Assembly (NCBI RefSeq): GCF_020829595.1 | Contig: NZ_JAIVFW010000026.1 | Span: 1-64,000 of the forward strand | Length of the DNA: 64,000 bases | DNA from: Nostoc sp. CHAB 5844 | Lineage (GTDB): Bacteria > Cyanobacteriota > Cyanobacteriia > Cyanobacteriales > Nostocaceae | Direction: 5' to 3' | Part shown: piece by piece, positions 25,994-35,325 of the stretch | How positions within the stretch are numbered: position 1 is the first letter of the stretch | Layout of the letters: each line of letters starts with the position of its first letter | The notes under the pieces: model-generated | What the model was told of the DNA's origin: nothing | What the model saw: the letters and a program-made list of their open reading frames with translations, nothing else | Databases searched by the model: none | Translations under genes and position numbers: made by a program

Positions 25994-28900
25994 ATGAATA
26001 AGAAATCTAGTAACCGCATCTCCAATACCAAGCTCAAACCAGGAGCAGTTTATATTCAAGACTGCGTATCTAATGAACTCAGCAAACTTTATACTCTGGA
26101 TTTAACTACTGGTAAAGCCAGCTTGATTGGTGAAATAGTTACAGAGGTTTCTGACATTGCTTTTGTTGGTTCACAACTATATGGGCTTGATCGTGAAGGC
26201 GACAAGACAAAACTAGTTAAAATTGATATCAATTCAGGTGATGCGATCGCGATCGGCAATATTGGTTTTGCTTGTGCAGGTTTAGCATACAATCGCCAGC
26301 GTCAAATTCTCTATGCCACAACTGCGAAACAACTAATTGCTATTAATCTCGACACAGGTAAAGGTACACCAGTAATAACAGTAGCAGGCAAAGACCACAA
26401 CTGTGGTGAAGTTGCTTTTGATATTACTGGCAAAGGCTATATTACCTTAATTGGTTACGACAAAAAGAAACTATTAGCCAGTTGCAATATCGATACAGGT
26501 GAAGTCAAAATTATTGGTGATATTGGCTTTCCTGACGTTGCCAGTTTGGAGTTTGTTGGTGATGTTCTGTACGGCGTAACTGGTAACTTCTTTAAATTAG
26601 GTAAGGATGGTCAATTAATTCGCATTAATACCACAACTGGTAAAGGAACTTTAATTGCTGTCACCGCTCCGAGTAGTCGTTGGGCTGGGATTTCTATTTA
26701 TGAACCAGCTACAGAAGTAGTAACCAAAATTACTCCAGAAGTAAAACCAGAGGAAAAATCCGAAAAGACTAAACTTACCGAAGAAACTAAAACTGTCAAG
26801 GAGGTCAGTATGAATATTTTAACCATCGATACCAAAACTAATTGTTATGTTATCGACACTAATCAAATGAATAATCTGCAACAGAATGTTGCAACATCTT
26901 TTATTTTGGAAAAAGGTACTTTTGATATCAGAATTACTGGAGGTCGCTATAGCTACAGCAAGAGCAAAACAGCAGGAGAACCTTTTGTTTTACTCTGGAT
27001 ATATGGAGATAATGGGAGTAAATTTATCAACAAAAATACAGGTTTTGAAGTAGGCGCAACCTGGACAACATTAAATGGTTATAGTGATACTTTAAAGTTG
27101 GAAATTAAAGAAAGAGCAGTTTTTAATGCTTTGTTCTTTGATTTTAATAATGAAGATAATAGCGGCTCAATTGACATCTTAATTACTAGTGATAAGCAAT
27201 TTTTTAATCCTGTAAACTTAACAGTAGAAAGTAAACGTAACTGTTATGTGTTAGACGAAAATTATCTCACTACTCTAAAACAATCCGGTTCCAACTTTGT
27301 TGAGTTGAACCCAGGTAATTATCGGATAAAAATTCGTGAAGGTAATGCTACTTATTGGTCAGATAATAAGAAATTTAATATAGAGCCTTGGGCTTTAATT
27401 TTGGTCAAAGGTGGAAAATTTATTACAAAACTGACTGGTAGTGAAATTGCAGAAACTTGGGTCTCTTTAAATGGTCTGAAAGATGAAGTAGTTTTAGAAG
27501 TTAAGGAAAAAACTACACTTACAGGTTTATTTATTGATACTTACAAAGAAGATAACGAAGGACAGATTATTCTAGCAATAGAGCAGTTAGGCGAAGCTGA
27601 AATAACGGAGAAACACAAACAGCGGGAAAATAGCAATTCTATCGAGATAGAACAGAAAAATATAGAACGGAAGCAAGAAAACTATACGTTTGACTTCACA
27701 TTCCGGTTTGAAGAAGAGGAATTTAAGAAAAAGTGGCAAGAGCAATTAAAGGAGATTGATAGCTCTATCAAGGTGACAGAGAAAATTGATATAACGTTAG
27801 AAAACAAGTATTGGGATCAACTCGAACAGTTACTACTCAAGAGTTACGAACAGCACTTCAAGAGTCTGTCTATAGAAGTGGCAAAAGTTAAGTTTTCGAT
27901 GGATGCTTATCTGCAACAGATAGAGTTGAGCTTGAGACAAAACTTGCAAGGTTGGTCTGACTATTACTTAGAACGGATATTAGAAGATAAGATTAACGTT
28001 GAGATATCGAATAAAGTTAACCAGCAAATCAACCTCTATTTTGACCAAACTTTTGAACAAAGAATCCGCAACAACATCGGTACAATTATAAACAACATCG
28101 TCAATAAGCAGGAACTTAATCAGTACGTTAATCAGCAAATTAACAACTCATTCGAGCAAAATCTCCGTAACAATATTGGTTTGATTATCAACAACATTGT
28201 CAATAAGCAAGAACTAAGCCAGTACGTTAATCAGCAAATTAACAACTCATTCGAGCAAAATCTCCGCAACAATACCAAACTAATCGCCCAAAATATCATT
28301 AATAACAGTACTGAGCTTAATCAGTATGTCAATCAGCAATTCGAGCAAAACATCCGCAACCACATCAATCTGATTACTCAAAGCATCATCAACAACAATA
28401 CTGAACTGAATCAGTATGTCAATCAGCAGATCAACAACTCATTCGAGCAAAACATCCGCAACCACATCAACTTGGTTACTCAAAGCATTATCAACAACAA
28501 TACTGAACTGAATCAGTATGTCAATCAGCAAGTTGATAACTCATTCGAGCAAAACATCCGCAACCACATCAACTTGGTTACTCAAAGCATTATCAATGAC
28601 AATACTGAACTAAATCAGTACTTTGATCAACGTGTACAGCAGACTGTCAATAACAACACAGAAGTTAACCACAATATTGTTAACATCATTAACAATAGTA
28701 CAGAAATTAACCACAAAATTGAGAGTATCTTTCATCAGACATTTATCAGTTTGGTGACAGAGCAGGTTGATCAATTGATTAATGTCATAGGTGGTAGAGA
28801 GGCATTTATCAACCTGATTACTCAAAGCATCATCAACAACAATACTGAACTAAATCAGTACTTTGACCAACGTGTAAAACAGACTGTCAATAACAACACA

Positions 28901-29845
28901 GAAGTTAACCATAATATTGTTAACATCGTTAACAATAGTACAGAAATTAACCACAAAATTGAGAGTATCTTACATCAGACATTTATCAGTTTGGTGACAG
29001 AACAGGTTGATCAATTGATTAATGTCATAGGTGGTAGAGAGGCATTTATAAACTTGATTACTCAGAATATTGTCAATGACAATACTGAGCTTAATCACTA
29101 TGTCACTCAGCAATTTAATAACTCATTCGAGCAAAACATCCGCAACAGCATTCGTCTCATTACCCAAAATATCATTACTAACAATACTGACCTGAATCAG
29201 TATGTTGATCAACGCTTACAGTACAACGTAACCAACAACAATGTCTTGATTAATCAAATCTTCGATAATGATCAATTAACCCAGAAGATTCAGAATATCT
29301 TTATTGATAATTCTCAAATTCATCAGAAGATTGAGAATGTTGTTATCAATAGTCCTGAAATTAACAATAGAATTCTCAATTTTGTTGTCAATAGTACGGA
29401 AATTAATAACAAGATTAATAATCTTTACAGGGATGTTGATATCAAGATTGATAACATCCGCAATGAGTGGAATCAGACATTCATAACTTTGGTAAGACAG
29501 TACGTTGATGAACTGATTACAATCATCGGCAATAGAGAATCGTTCAATATTCAGATTGCCAACATAATCAACATCAAAGTAGACGAACTACTCAACCAAA
29601 TCTGGAGAATCAGGAACGAGTTGACTGTGTTCATTAACAATTCAGATAGAAATCTCTATGAGTGGACTTTGGGAGAACTGATGGTTCTTAAAGGCTGTTT
29701 AACTGACCGCCAGGCGCTGGTTGAGCAACTGGTCACTTTCAGTTCTGAACTGAGAGTCAAACTAGATAGTACTAACTGCGTAGATATCAATACATTCAAG
29801 CCGTTCAAACCCATTTCAGTCCCCCAGTCGTTACCAGGAAAATAA
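25994..29845 (+). CDS. Large fibre-like protein: propeller head, twin domains, Asn/Gln-rich repeat stalk
   Basis: A 1283-residue protein from ATG 25994 (AAAGGA eight bases upstream; an ATG at 25949 is less likely). Residues about 18-240 form repeated strands (LYTLDLTTGKASLIG, LVKIDINSGDAIAIG, LIAINLDTGKGTPVI) like a beta-propeller. After a Lys/Glu/Thr linker come two related ~125-residue domains (about 273-400 and 408-532), each starting with a NCYV motif and ending near an EDNxG acidic motif. Residues about 670-1135 are helical repeats of about 34 residues (such as NTELNQYVNQQINNSFEQNI), two exact 80-residue units included; a helical end domain follows. There is no signal peptide. No known family was recognised; a filamentous or coiled-coil structural role is inferred. 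An internal strong ribosome-binding site precedes Met273. Confidence 0.85.
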   Translation: MNKKSSNRISNTKLKPGAVYIQDCVSNELSKLYTLDLTTGKASLIGEIVTEVSDIAFVGSQLYGLDREGDKTKLVKIDINSGDAIAIGNIGFACAGLAYNRQRQILYATTAKQLIAINLDTGKGTPVITVAGKDHNCGEVAFDITGKGYITLIGYDKKKLLASCNIDTGEVKIIGDIGFPDVASLEFVGDVLYGVTGNFFKLGKDGQLIRINTTTGKGTLIAVTAPSSRWAGISIYEPATEVVTKITPEVKPEEKSEKTKLTEETKTVKEVSMNILTIDTKTNCYVIDTNQMNNLQQNVATSFILEKGTFDIRITGGRYSYSKSKTAGEPFVLLWIYGDNGSKFINKNTGFEVGATWTTLNGYSDTLKLEIKERAVFNALFFDFNNEDNSGSIDILITSDKQFFNPVNLTVESKRNCYVLDENYLTTLKQSGSNFVELNPGNYRIKIREGNATYWSDNKKFNIEPWALILVKGGKFITKLTGSEIAETWVSLNGLKDEVVLEVKEKTTLTGLFIDTYKEDNEGQIILAIEQLGEAEITEKHKQRENSNSIEIEQKNIERKQENYTFDFTFRFEEEEFKKKWQEQLKEIDSSIKVTEKIDITLENKYWDQLEQLLLKSYEQHFKSLSIEVAKVKFSMDAYLQQIELSLRQNLQGWSDYYLERILEDKINVEISNKVNQQINLYFDQTFEQRIRNNIGTIINNIVNKQELNQYVNQQINNSFEQNLRNNIGLIINNIVNKQELSQYVNQQINNSFEQNLRNNTKLIAQNIINNSTELNQYVNQQFEQNIRNHINLITQSIINNNTELNQYVNQQINNSFEQNIRNHINLVTQSIINNNTELNQYVNQQVDNSFEQNIRNHINLVTQSIINDNTELNQYFDQRVQQTVNNNTEVNHNIVNIINNSTEINHKIESIFHQTFISLVTEQVDQLINVIGGREAFINLITQSIINNNTELNQYFDQRVKQTVNNNTEVNHNIVNIVNNSTEINHKIESILHQTFISLVTEQVDQLINVIGGREAFINLITQNIVNDNTELNHYVTQQFNNSFEQNIRNSIRLITQNIITNNTDLNQYVDQRLQYNVTNNNVLINQIFDNDQLTQKIQNIFIDNSQIHQKIENVVINSPEINNRILNFVVNSTEINNKINNLYRDVDIKIDNIRNEWNQTFITLVRQYVDELITIIGNRESFNIQIANIINIKVDELLNQIWRIRNELTVFINNSDRNLYEWTLGELMVLKGCLTDRQALVEQLVTFSSELRVKLDSTNCVDINTFKPFKPISVPQSLPGK
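26798..26812 (+). promoter_or_regulatory. Internal Shine-Dalgarno and in-frame ATG
   Basis: AAGGAGG (26798-26804) lies five bases before ATG 26810, in the same frame as the large gene. It falls at the junction between the Lys/Glu linker and the first NCYV domain. It could start a shorter product of about 1011 residues, or be left over from two once separate genes. Confidence 0.65.
28120..28616 (+). repeat. Tandem ~34-codon repeats in the stalk
   Basis: The CAGTAYG-containing unit recurs at 28121, 28220, 28322, 28412, 28514 and 28616, giving periods of 99, 102, 90, 102 and 102 bases. All are multiples of three, so the frame is kept. Neighbouring units are nearly identical, suggesting recent expansion or gene conversion. 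Confidence 0.9.
28601..29090 (+). repeat. Exact 240-base tandem duplication in the stalk
   Basis: The sequence starting AATACTGAACTAAATCAGTA at 28601 recurs at 28841 with only a few substitutions, and a diverged third start follows at 29081. The unit is 80 codons long and includes the VTEQVDQLINVIGGREAFI segment twice. Confidence 0.9.
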
Positions 29846-30038
29846 CTAGGCTTGATTCTTAAAGGCAGGCTAAGTTAGTTTAAGCAAGTTTGATAATGTA
29901 GAGGTTGTGTTATTGCCCTGCTTTAACGCCCTCTACTGCAACAATACCTTCGCTAATGTAGTGAATTCACTAATCAACCTAAAAAGACGGTACTCTGAGC
30001 AAGAGTAGAAATCAGAGTGCTGTCATGAGCATATATTT
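29846..30038. terminator. Convergent spacer with a weak hairpin
   Basis: Between the repeat protein and yebC, which converge. ACTCTGA (29992-29998) pairs with TCAGAGT (30012-30018), a modest candidate for a shared terminator. Nothing else is recognised. Confidence 0.4.
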
Positions 30039-30797
30039 TTAAACAACACTCACAGCCAATAACTGTTCTGACATATCGAAATTAGATGTGACATTTTGGA
30101 CATCATCTAAGGCTTCTAGAGTATCAATTAACTTCAGGAGCGATCGCGCTTGATCTGAGTCTGTCACCTCTACATGATTACTAGGAATCCAGCGCAATTC
30201 GGCATCAGTAACTTTAAAACCTTTATCTTTCAGAGTTTGGTTGAGAATTTCTAAGTTAGCAACTTCAGTCAGTATCTCCGCCGTCTCATCTTCAGTCATT
30301 TCATAAGACTCAGCGCCACCTTCTAAAGATGCTTCTAAAAGCTGGTCTTCATCAACCACACCTTGAACAACACACACACCTTTTTGGTCGAACATCCAGC
30401 TAACACAACCAGTCTCACCCAAATTGCCACCGTTTTTACTAAAAGCCATCCGCAAGTCAGCCGCCGTGCGATTGCGATTATCAGTGAGGGCTTCAACTAA
30501 AATTGCGACACCACAAGGGCCGTAACCTTCGTAGCGAATTTCTTCCAAACTATGATTATCGCCGCTAAATGTACCTGCACCTTTAGCGATCGCTCTTTCT
30601 ATATTGTCATTGGGAATGCCCGCCGCCTTCGCCTTTTCAATAGCTGTACGCAGTTGAAAATTGCCTGCTGGGTCTGGTACACCATTTCGCGCCGCCACAA
30701 TAATGGCCCGCGATAGCTGAGTGAATGTTTTGCCTCTTTTTGCATCCACAACAGCCTTTTGGCGCTTAATATTAGCCCATTTACTATGACCTGCCAT
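30039..30797 (-). CDS. yebC: YebC/PmpR-family protein
   Basis: A 252-residue protein with the unmistakable family start [20 protein letters not shown] and the block [20 protein letters not shown] followed by [19 protein letters not shown]. YebC proteins have been described as DNA-binding regulators, and more recently members have been linked to resolving ribosome stalling at difficult motifs. Which applies here cannot be told from sequence. It is a single gene, divergent from the ABC binding protein, with an STRR tract between them. Confidence 0.95.
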   Translation of the reverse strand: MAGHSKWANIKRQKAVVDAKRGKTFTQLSRAIIVAARNGVPDPAGNFQLRTAIEKAKAAGIPNDNIERAIAKGAGTFSGDNHSLEEIRYEGYGPCGVAILVEALTDNRNRTAADLRMAFSKNGGNLGETGCVSWMFDQKGVCVVQGVVDEDQLLEASLEGGAESYEMTEDETAEILTEVANLEILNQTLKDKGFKVTDAELRWIPSNHVEVTDSDQARSLLKLIDTLEALDDVQNVTSNFDMSEQLLAVSVV

Positions 30798-30846
30798 AAT
30801 TTGAAACTATTTATGCTCTCTCCAAAGATTAGGATATACAAGGAAA

Positions 30847-30880
30847 GTGTGAAGTGTGAAGTATGAAGTATGAAGTATAA
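30847..30880. repeat. STRR tract overlapping a start codon
   Basis: Heptamers of GTGTGAA/GTATGAA. The last ATG of the tract (30870) is the first possible start of the downstream binding-protein gene. Confidence 0.8.
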
Positions 30881-32297
30881 AAATTTAACTTTCATTCTTC
30901 ATGAGTTGCTATTCCCTATTAGATTAGTGATTCATCTTTTAAAGCGACTTCTTGGGCGATTTTTTCCTGTCCGTCGCAAATATAGAGTCAGACAAAAGAA
31001 AGTGCAACAATATCTCCAGCAATTACTGTTGTTGCTCCTGGTAGGCATAGTTGCTTTAAACGGATGTCAAAATCTGCGTTCTAGAGTTGAAGCAGGTAAG
31101 GTAACTCATATAACTTTATGGCATGGTGTGAATCCACCGCCTAATCGGGATGTATTGCAAAAACTGGTAGATAAATTTAACCAAACCCATACAGATATTC
31201 AGGTAGAGTCTTTATACATTGGGCAACAGGATCAGCAAACACCGAAAATTTTGGCAGCGGTCGTCGGCAATGCACCGCCAGATTTGTTGTGGTATAACCC
31301 GACTATCGCTGGGCAATTGATAGAACTAGGGGCGCTGATTCCTCTAGATGAAATGCTGGCAAACTCACCAGTCAAAAACGAAATTGACCCGACTTTGTAT
31401 GCTTCGATGGAATACAAAGGACAACTATGGTCAGTTCCCTTTGCCACAAATAACCTGGGCATTTTTTACCGTCCGAGTTTGTTTAAAGCGGCGGGGATTA
31501 GAGAAATTCCGCGTAACTGGCAAGAATTCCGCCAAGTTGCTAAACAATTAACGCGTGATACGAATAACGATGGGCAGATTGATCAGTATGGAATGTTTCT
31601 GCCATTGGGGAAAGGAGAATTTACAGTCTTCACTTGGTTGCCATTTATGTGGAGTAGTGGGGGTGAGTTGGTGAGTGGTGATGCCCAAAATCCCGCAGGT
31701 GTGAGATTACCCGAAAATACAGGGGCGATCGCCGCTTTACAATTTTGGCGTAATTTAATTACAGACGGTTCCACAATGTTATCCGGCCCAGAAAGAGGTT
31801 ATGAAACAGACCCCTTGCTATCAGGGAAAGTAGCAATGCAAATCAACGGCCCTTGGAATTTGGGACAATTTCAAGATACTGACATTGATTTTGGTGTTTT
31901 TCCCCTACCTGCCAACCAAAGACCTGCTACTAATATTGGCGGTGAAAATCTCTTTTTATTTAAGACCACACCAGAACGCCAAAAAGCTACATTTAAGTTC
32001 GCTGAATATGCCATGAGTGCTGATTTTCAAACAGAATTAGCCCTGGGAACTGGCTATTTACCAATTAATTTAAAATCTCGCCAAAGTGCCAAATATCAGG
32101 AATTTGTGGAGAAAACACCACAAGTGAAAGTGTTTTTAGCACAAGCCCAGTATGGGCGTAGTCGTCCAATTTTTCCTGGTTACAATCGAATTTCAGATAG
32201 TCTAGGACGGGCAGTAGAAGCTGTATTATTGGGTAAACTTTCGCCAATAGATGCAATGCAAGCCAGTCAGCAGCGTTTAGATTTAATCTTCAAATAA
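30870..32297 (+). CDS. Sugar-type ABC transporter substrate-binding lipoprotein
   Basis: Up to 475 residues. It is a family 1 extracellular solute-binding protein (UgpB/MalE-like): ITLWHGVNPPPNRDVLQKLV at the N-terminus of the mature part, APPDLLWYNPTIAGQLIELG, and WSVPFATNNLGIFYRP. A lipoprotein signal (LLLLLLVGIVALNGC) precedes it, giving an unusually long 60-residue cytoplasmic lead if the ATG at 30870 is used. TTG 30906 and GTG 30927 are plausible later starts. It delivers a sugar or glycerophosphodiester-type ligand to an ABC importer, whose permease and ATPase genes are not in this window. Confidence 0.88.
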   Translation: MKYKNLTFILHELLFPIRLVIHLLKRLLGRFFPVRRKYRVRQKKVQQYLQQLLLLLLVGIVALNGCQNLRSRVEAGKVTHITLWHGVNPPPNRDVLQKLVDKFNQTHTDIQVESLYIGQQDQQTPKILAAVVGNAPPDLLWYNPTIAGQLIELGALIPLDEMLANSPVKNEIDPTLYASMEYKGQLWSVPFATNNLGIFYRPSLFKAAGIREIPRNWQEFRQVAKQLTRDTNNDGQIDQYGMFLPLGKGEFTVFTWLPFMWSSGGELVSGDAQNPAGVRLPENTGAIAALQFWRNLITDGSTMLSGPERGYETDPLLSGKVAMQINGPWNLGQFQDTDIDFGVFPLPANQRPATNIGGENLFLFKTTPERQKATFKFAEYAMSADFQTELALGTGYLPINLKSRQSAKYQEFVEKTPQVKVFLAQAQYGRSRPIFPGYNRISDSLGRAVEAVLLGKLSPIDAMQASQQRLDLIFK

Positions 32298-32324
32298 AGC
32301 CAAAAATAGGCATAATCAAGGGAA

Positions 32325-32357
32325 AAATCTGAGCAGTGACATCTCCTGCTCAGATTT
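32325..32357 (+). terminator. Hairpin after the binding-protein gene
   Basis: AAATCTGAGCA pairs perfectly with TGCTCAGATTT across an 11-base loop, 27 bases after the stop. There is no long T run after it, so termination may be inefficient. Confidence 0.6.
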
Positions 32358-32644
32358 GTTGGTGCTGTTCTGTGTCACTATTAACTTCAGCCGTATTTGC
32401 CAACATTACGCAAATCTGAAAAAAATAATCTGTAAATTTACTATCCATAGTTTTTACTGCTAATTAGATATTGACTTTAGTCTAATTAATAATCTATGAT
32501 ATTAGATTGTCTGTCTTATTCCTGCTCGGATCAGGTAGACACATCACAAAAGCTAACAGCAGCGATTAATTCAGATCAGGTATATCGCCTTCTCTCAAAG
32601 AGATCAAAGTTAGCTACCTGTACGGCAACTCTCAGGACAATTTC
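32358..32644 (+). promoter_or_regulatory. Leader region of rplU-rpmA
   Basis: About 290 bases upstream of the ribosomal protein pair with no gene. Repeated short motifs (GATCAGGTA twice, TAGCTACCTGTA) could form an mRNA leader structure. An L21-type leader could not be confirmed by eye. Confidence 0.4.
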
Positions 32645-33046
32645 ATGACCTACGCAATTATTGAAACTGGTGGCAAACAACTCAGAGTTGAGCCTGGTCG
32701 TTTTTACGACATTGAACTGCTGACAGCTCAACCAGACGAAAAAGTTACAATAAATTCAGTACTACTCGTACAACACGAAGGTGGACTCAGCATTGGGCAG
32801 CCTTTAGTAACAGGCGCAACTGTAGAAGGGACTGTATTGCGGCATTTTAGAGGTCGCAAAGTCTTGGTATACAAAATGAAGCCAAAGAAGAAAACCCGCA
32901 AAAAACGGGGTCATCGGCAAGAAATTACCAGACTTTTAATTAATTCTATTACGCTCGATGGTCAGGTATTTGCAGCCTCAGAAGCAGCGACAGCCGCAAC
33001 TACTGAGACTGATAATTCCCCCGCAGAAACTACTGCTGAATCATAG
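32645..33046 (+). CDS. rplU: 50S ribosomal protein L21
   Basis: 133 residues. Family landmarks: start [18 protein letters not shown], then [20 protein letters not shown] and the [11 protein letters not shown] motif that contacts 23S rRNA. The last ~25 residues (Ala/Thr/Glu-rich) extend beyond the usual ~103-residue length, as in several cyanobacteria. AGGAC lies upstream of the ATG. It is 23 bases from rpmA, the standard L21-L27 operon. Confidence 0.97.
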   Translation: MTYAIIETGGKQLRVEPGRFYDIELLTAQPDEKVTINSVLLVQHEGGLSIGQPLVTGATVEGTVLRHFRGRKVLVYKMKPKKKTRKKRGHRQEITRLLINSITLDGQVFAASEAATAATTETDNSPAETTAES

Positions 33047-33069
33047 AAAAACAAACATTAGAGGAAATT

Positions 33070-33351
33070 ATGGCTCATAAGAAAGGAACAGGTAGTACAC
33101 GCAACGGTCGTGACTCTAATGCCCAGCGTCTGGGTGTGAAGCGTTTTGGTGGTCAAGTTGTTCGTGCTGGAAATATCCTTGTGCGTCAGCGCGGGACTAA
33201 ATTCCACCCTGGTAACAATGTTGGTATCGGCAGCGATGACACTTTGTTTGCCTTAATTGACGGTGTAGTAACTTTTGAGAGAAAGGGTAAATCTCGCAAA
33301 AAAGTCAGCATTTATCCAGTTGCTGTCACAACTGAAGCAGCAGTTAGCTAA
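33070..33351 (+). CDS. rpmA: 50S ribosomal protein L27
   Basis: 93 residues with the diagnostic N-terminus [20 protein letters not shown] and [21 protein letters not shown]27 reaches the peptidyl-transferase centre of the 50S subunit. AGAGGAAA lies just upstream of the ATG. It is the second gene of the rplU-rpmA operon. Confidence 0.98.
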   Translation: MAHKKGTGSTRNGRDSNAQRLGVKRFGGQVVRAGNILVRQRGTKFHPGNNVGIGSDDTLFALIDGVVTFERKGKSRKKVSIYPVAVTTEAAVS

Positions 33352-33509
33352 AAATCTGGGAGTTTTATTCATTACCCAGAATTATATTGAAAAAAATGAG
33401 GGTGAAAATTTCCGCCCTCATTTTTACTGCAAATATAAACATTAACTCCATCAATGATTGGGACAGTAATCGTTTCCCTTCTCCTATAAATGTACGCAAT
33501 AAAATATAC

Positions 33510-33956
33510 TTACCACATAGATGTATACTGTGATAATTCTTCGTGGAGTACTGCACCGCAAGCTATGCCCGCCAATGAAAATAAGGATGTAATAACAAAG
33601 GCTTGCCCTCCCTTAAATCCTGCTGCGTGAAAATCAATTTTTGCTAAAATTGCCGCACAAATAATTAATAAGGTGTCTAGAAAGAGACGAAACCAAGCAA
33701 CCATCAGGAAAAACAAAAATGCTCCGAACACTGCAATCAAAAAAGTTTTGATACTTGATTCAAAAAATACACTAGAATAATTAGCCATTGCTAAAAAGGG
33801 AACGGCTAGACTTGCTAGTAAAATTAATACACCAAGTACGACTACTATCCAGAGAGACCAAGGCATACGTGCTTCTGATAACACCCAGCCTAAGGTACTA
33901 TAACTAATCAGTACTAGTAATAAAGATGCCCAAGGAAGTTTTGTAAAAATTGCCAT
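33510..33956 (-). CDS. Small membrane protein, function unknown
   Basis: A 148-residue hydrophobic protein with four predicted spans: about 8-26, 34-57, 68-98 (long or a hairpin) and 121-142. A soluble loop DFHAAGFKGGQAF lies before the last. No family recognised. It is convergent with rpmA and divergent from cruF. The start is ATG 33956 without a strong ribosome-binding site. Confidence 0.65.
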   Translation of the reverse strand: MAIFTKLPWASLLLVLISYSTLGWVLSEARMPWSLWIVVVLGVLILLASLAVPFLAMANYSSVFFESSIKTFLIAVFGAFLFFLMVAWFRLFLDTLLIICAAILAKIDFHAAGFKGGQAFVITSLFSLAGIACGAVLHEELSQYTSMW

Positions 33957-34289
33957 GAGTTTCTTTTGTTATGAATAGGTAAAGCGATGTTGTCAATATA
34001 TTTTTGAATGTAGCAAAGAATGCATATTACTTGTAAAAGCCTTTATGCTGGCAGGGTAAAGGCGATCGCCAGCTACAAGAAAGCGAACCAAGTTGAGTAT
34101 ATTTTGACGAGAATGACTTAGACTATATGTTTATCATCCTATTTTTGCAAGACGTAATCAATAGGCGGTTAAGCGAATTCTCTAAATTTACAAACAATTA
34201 CGAGCCAAACTAGTTAAATATTTTCGTAAACATTTGTAAACTGTTAGCAGCAGAGTAGCAAAGTATCACATCTGGATTAAGGAATTCTC
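33957..34289. promoter_or_regulatory. Spacer upstream of cruF
   Basis: About 330 bases between divergent genes; no gene or strong structure seen. It should hold both promoters. A GCGATCGC (HIP1) site is present. Confidence 0.5.
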
Positions 34290-35198
34290 ATGAAACAACT
34301 TGTTGTCGCTGAGCGCGTAAGCCTCATCGGTCATATTGTGTCAATGGTATTTGGGTTAGTTGGGATATTACTGGTTGTACCCAATGCCGAAGTCATTTTG
34401 CACTTGTCGGAAGTAGGACAGACTGCCATGCAGTGGAGTATGGCTGGTGGCGGTGTAGTTTATATGATTTTGGGTGCAGCAGCCGTATTTTTGTATGCCT
34501 CGCGGACATTGGGTGTGGGTCGTGCTATGGCGTTTCTGCTGCCTGCTGTATTGATTTCTTTGACAAGTGAACTGTTAGGAACCAGTACAGGCTTTCCTTT
34601 TGGTCACTACAGCTATTTAAGTGGCTTAGGTTATAAAATTGCTGGGTTAGTGCCGTTTACAATTCCCTTATCTTGGTTTTATCTGGGCTGTGTGGCTTAT
34701 TTGTTAGCCCGTGCAGGTTTAGAAGTGGATACAAAACCGAGCTTATGGCGACATATCGGCGCGGTTGGCTTGGGTTCTTTGCTGCTGACTTCCTGGGATT
34801 TTGTGCTTGATCCGGCGATGAGTCAAACTGCATTGCCCTTCTGGTATTGGCAACAACCGGGTGCTTTCTTTGGGATGCCTTATCAAAACTTTGCAGGCTG
34901 GTTAGGTACTGGCGCAGTGTTTATGACAGTGGCAGCTTTATTATGGAGAAATCAACCAATTAAATTTGAGCGATCGCAACTCAACTTACCTTTAGTAGTC
35001 TATTTAAGTAACTTTGGCTTTGCTACAGTTATGAGCTTGGCTGCTGGATTTTCCATTCCTGTATTGCTCGGTTTGGTGTTAGGTGTGACTCCTGCTATTG
35101 CCTTGTGGTGGAAAGCATCAGCTGCACCTACTCAAGTTACCATTGAGCCAACAACTCAAGAAGTTTCCGTAGCCAGCGTCAAAGTTGCTTTGAAGTAA
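34290..35198 (+). CDS. cruF: CruF-type carotenoid 1',2'-hydratase (DUF422 membrane protein)
   Basis: A 302-residue protein with about eight membrane spans. The family blocks are visible: SLTSELLGTSTGFPFGHYSY, LVPFTIPLSWFYLGCVAYLL, and TSWDFVLDPAMSQ with conserved His/Asp/Glu likely at the active site. CruF adds water to the psi end of gamma-carotene, a step towards myxol glycosides. CruG, the glycosyltransferase often encoded next to it, is not adjacent here. AAGGAAT lies seven bases before the ATG. A strong hairpin follows. Confidence 0.85.
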   Translation: MKQLVVAERVSLIGHIVSMVFGLVGILLVVPNAEVILHLSEVGQTAMQWSMAGGGVVYMILGAAAVFLYASRTLGVGRAMAFLLPAVLISLTSELLGTSTGFPFGHYSYLSGLGYKIAGLVPFTIPLSWFYLGCVAYLLARAGLEVDTKPSLWRHIGAVGLGSLLLTSWDFVLDPAMSQTALPFWYWQQPGAFFGMPYQNFAGWLGTGAVFMTVAALLWRNQPIKFERSQLNLPLVVYLSNFGFATVMSLAAGFSIPVLLGLVLGVTPAIALWWKASAAPTQVTIEPTTQEVSVASVKVALK

Positions 35199-35294
35199 TA
35201 AAAGCTTTGAAAAAGCAGGGAATTATGGGGAAAATTTTCTCAGTACCCAATCCCATTTATTTAGTGGAAGTCTTAAATTATTCGTGAAAAACAA

Positions 35295-35325
35295 GATCCC
35301 CGACTTATTAAAGAAGTCGGGGATC
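35295..35325 (+). terminator. Terminator-like hairpin after cruF
   Basis: GATCCCCGACTT pairs perfectly with AAGTCGGGGATC around a 7-base loop, about 100 bases after the stop. No T run follows. Hairpins of this type are dispersed in Nostoc-like genomes. Confidence 0.65.

Noticed and set aside
28000-29200. Direct repeats that might suggest a CRISPR array
   Set aside because: Units are adjoining, 90-240 bases long, keep an open reading frame and have no unique spacers; no cas genes are present. They are protein repeats.
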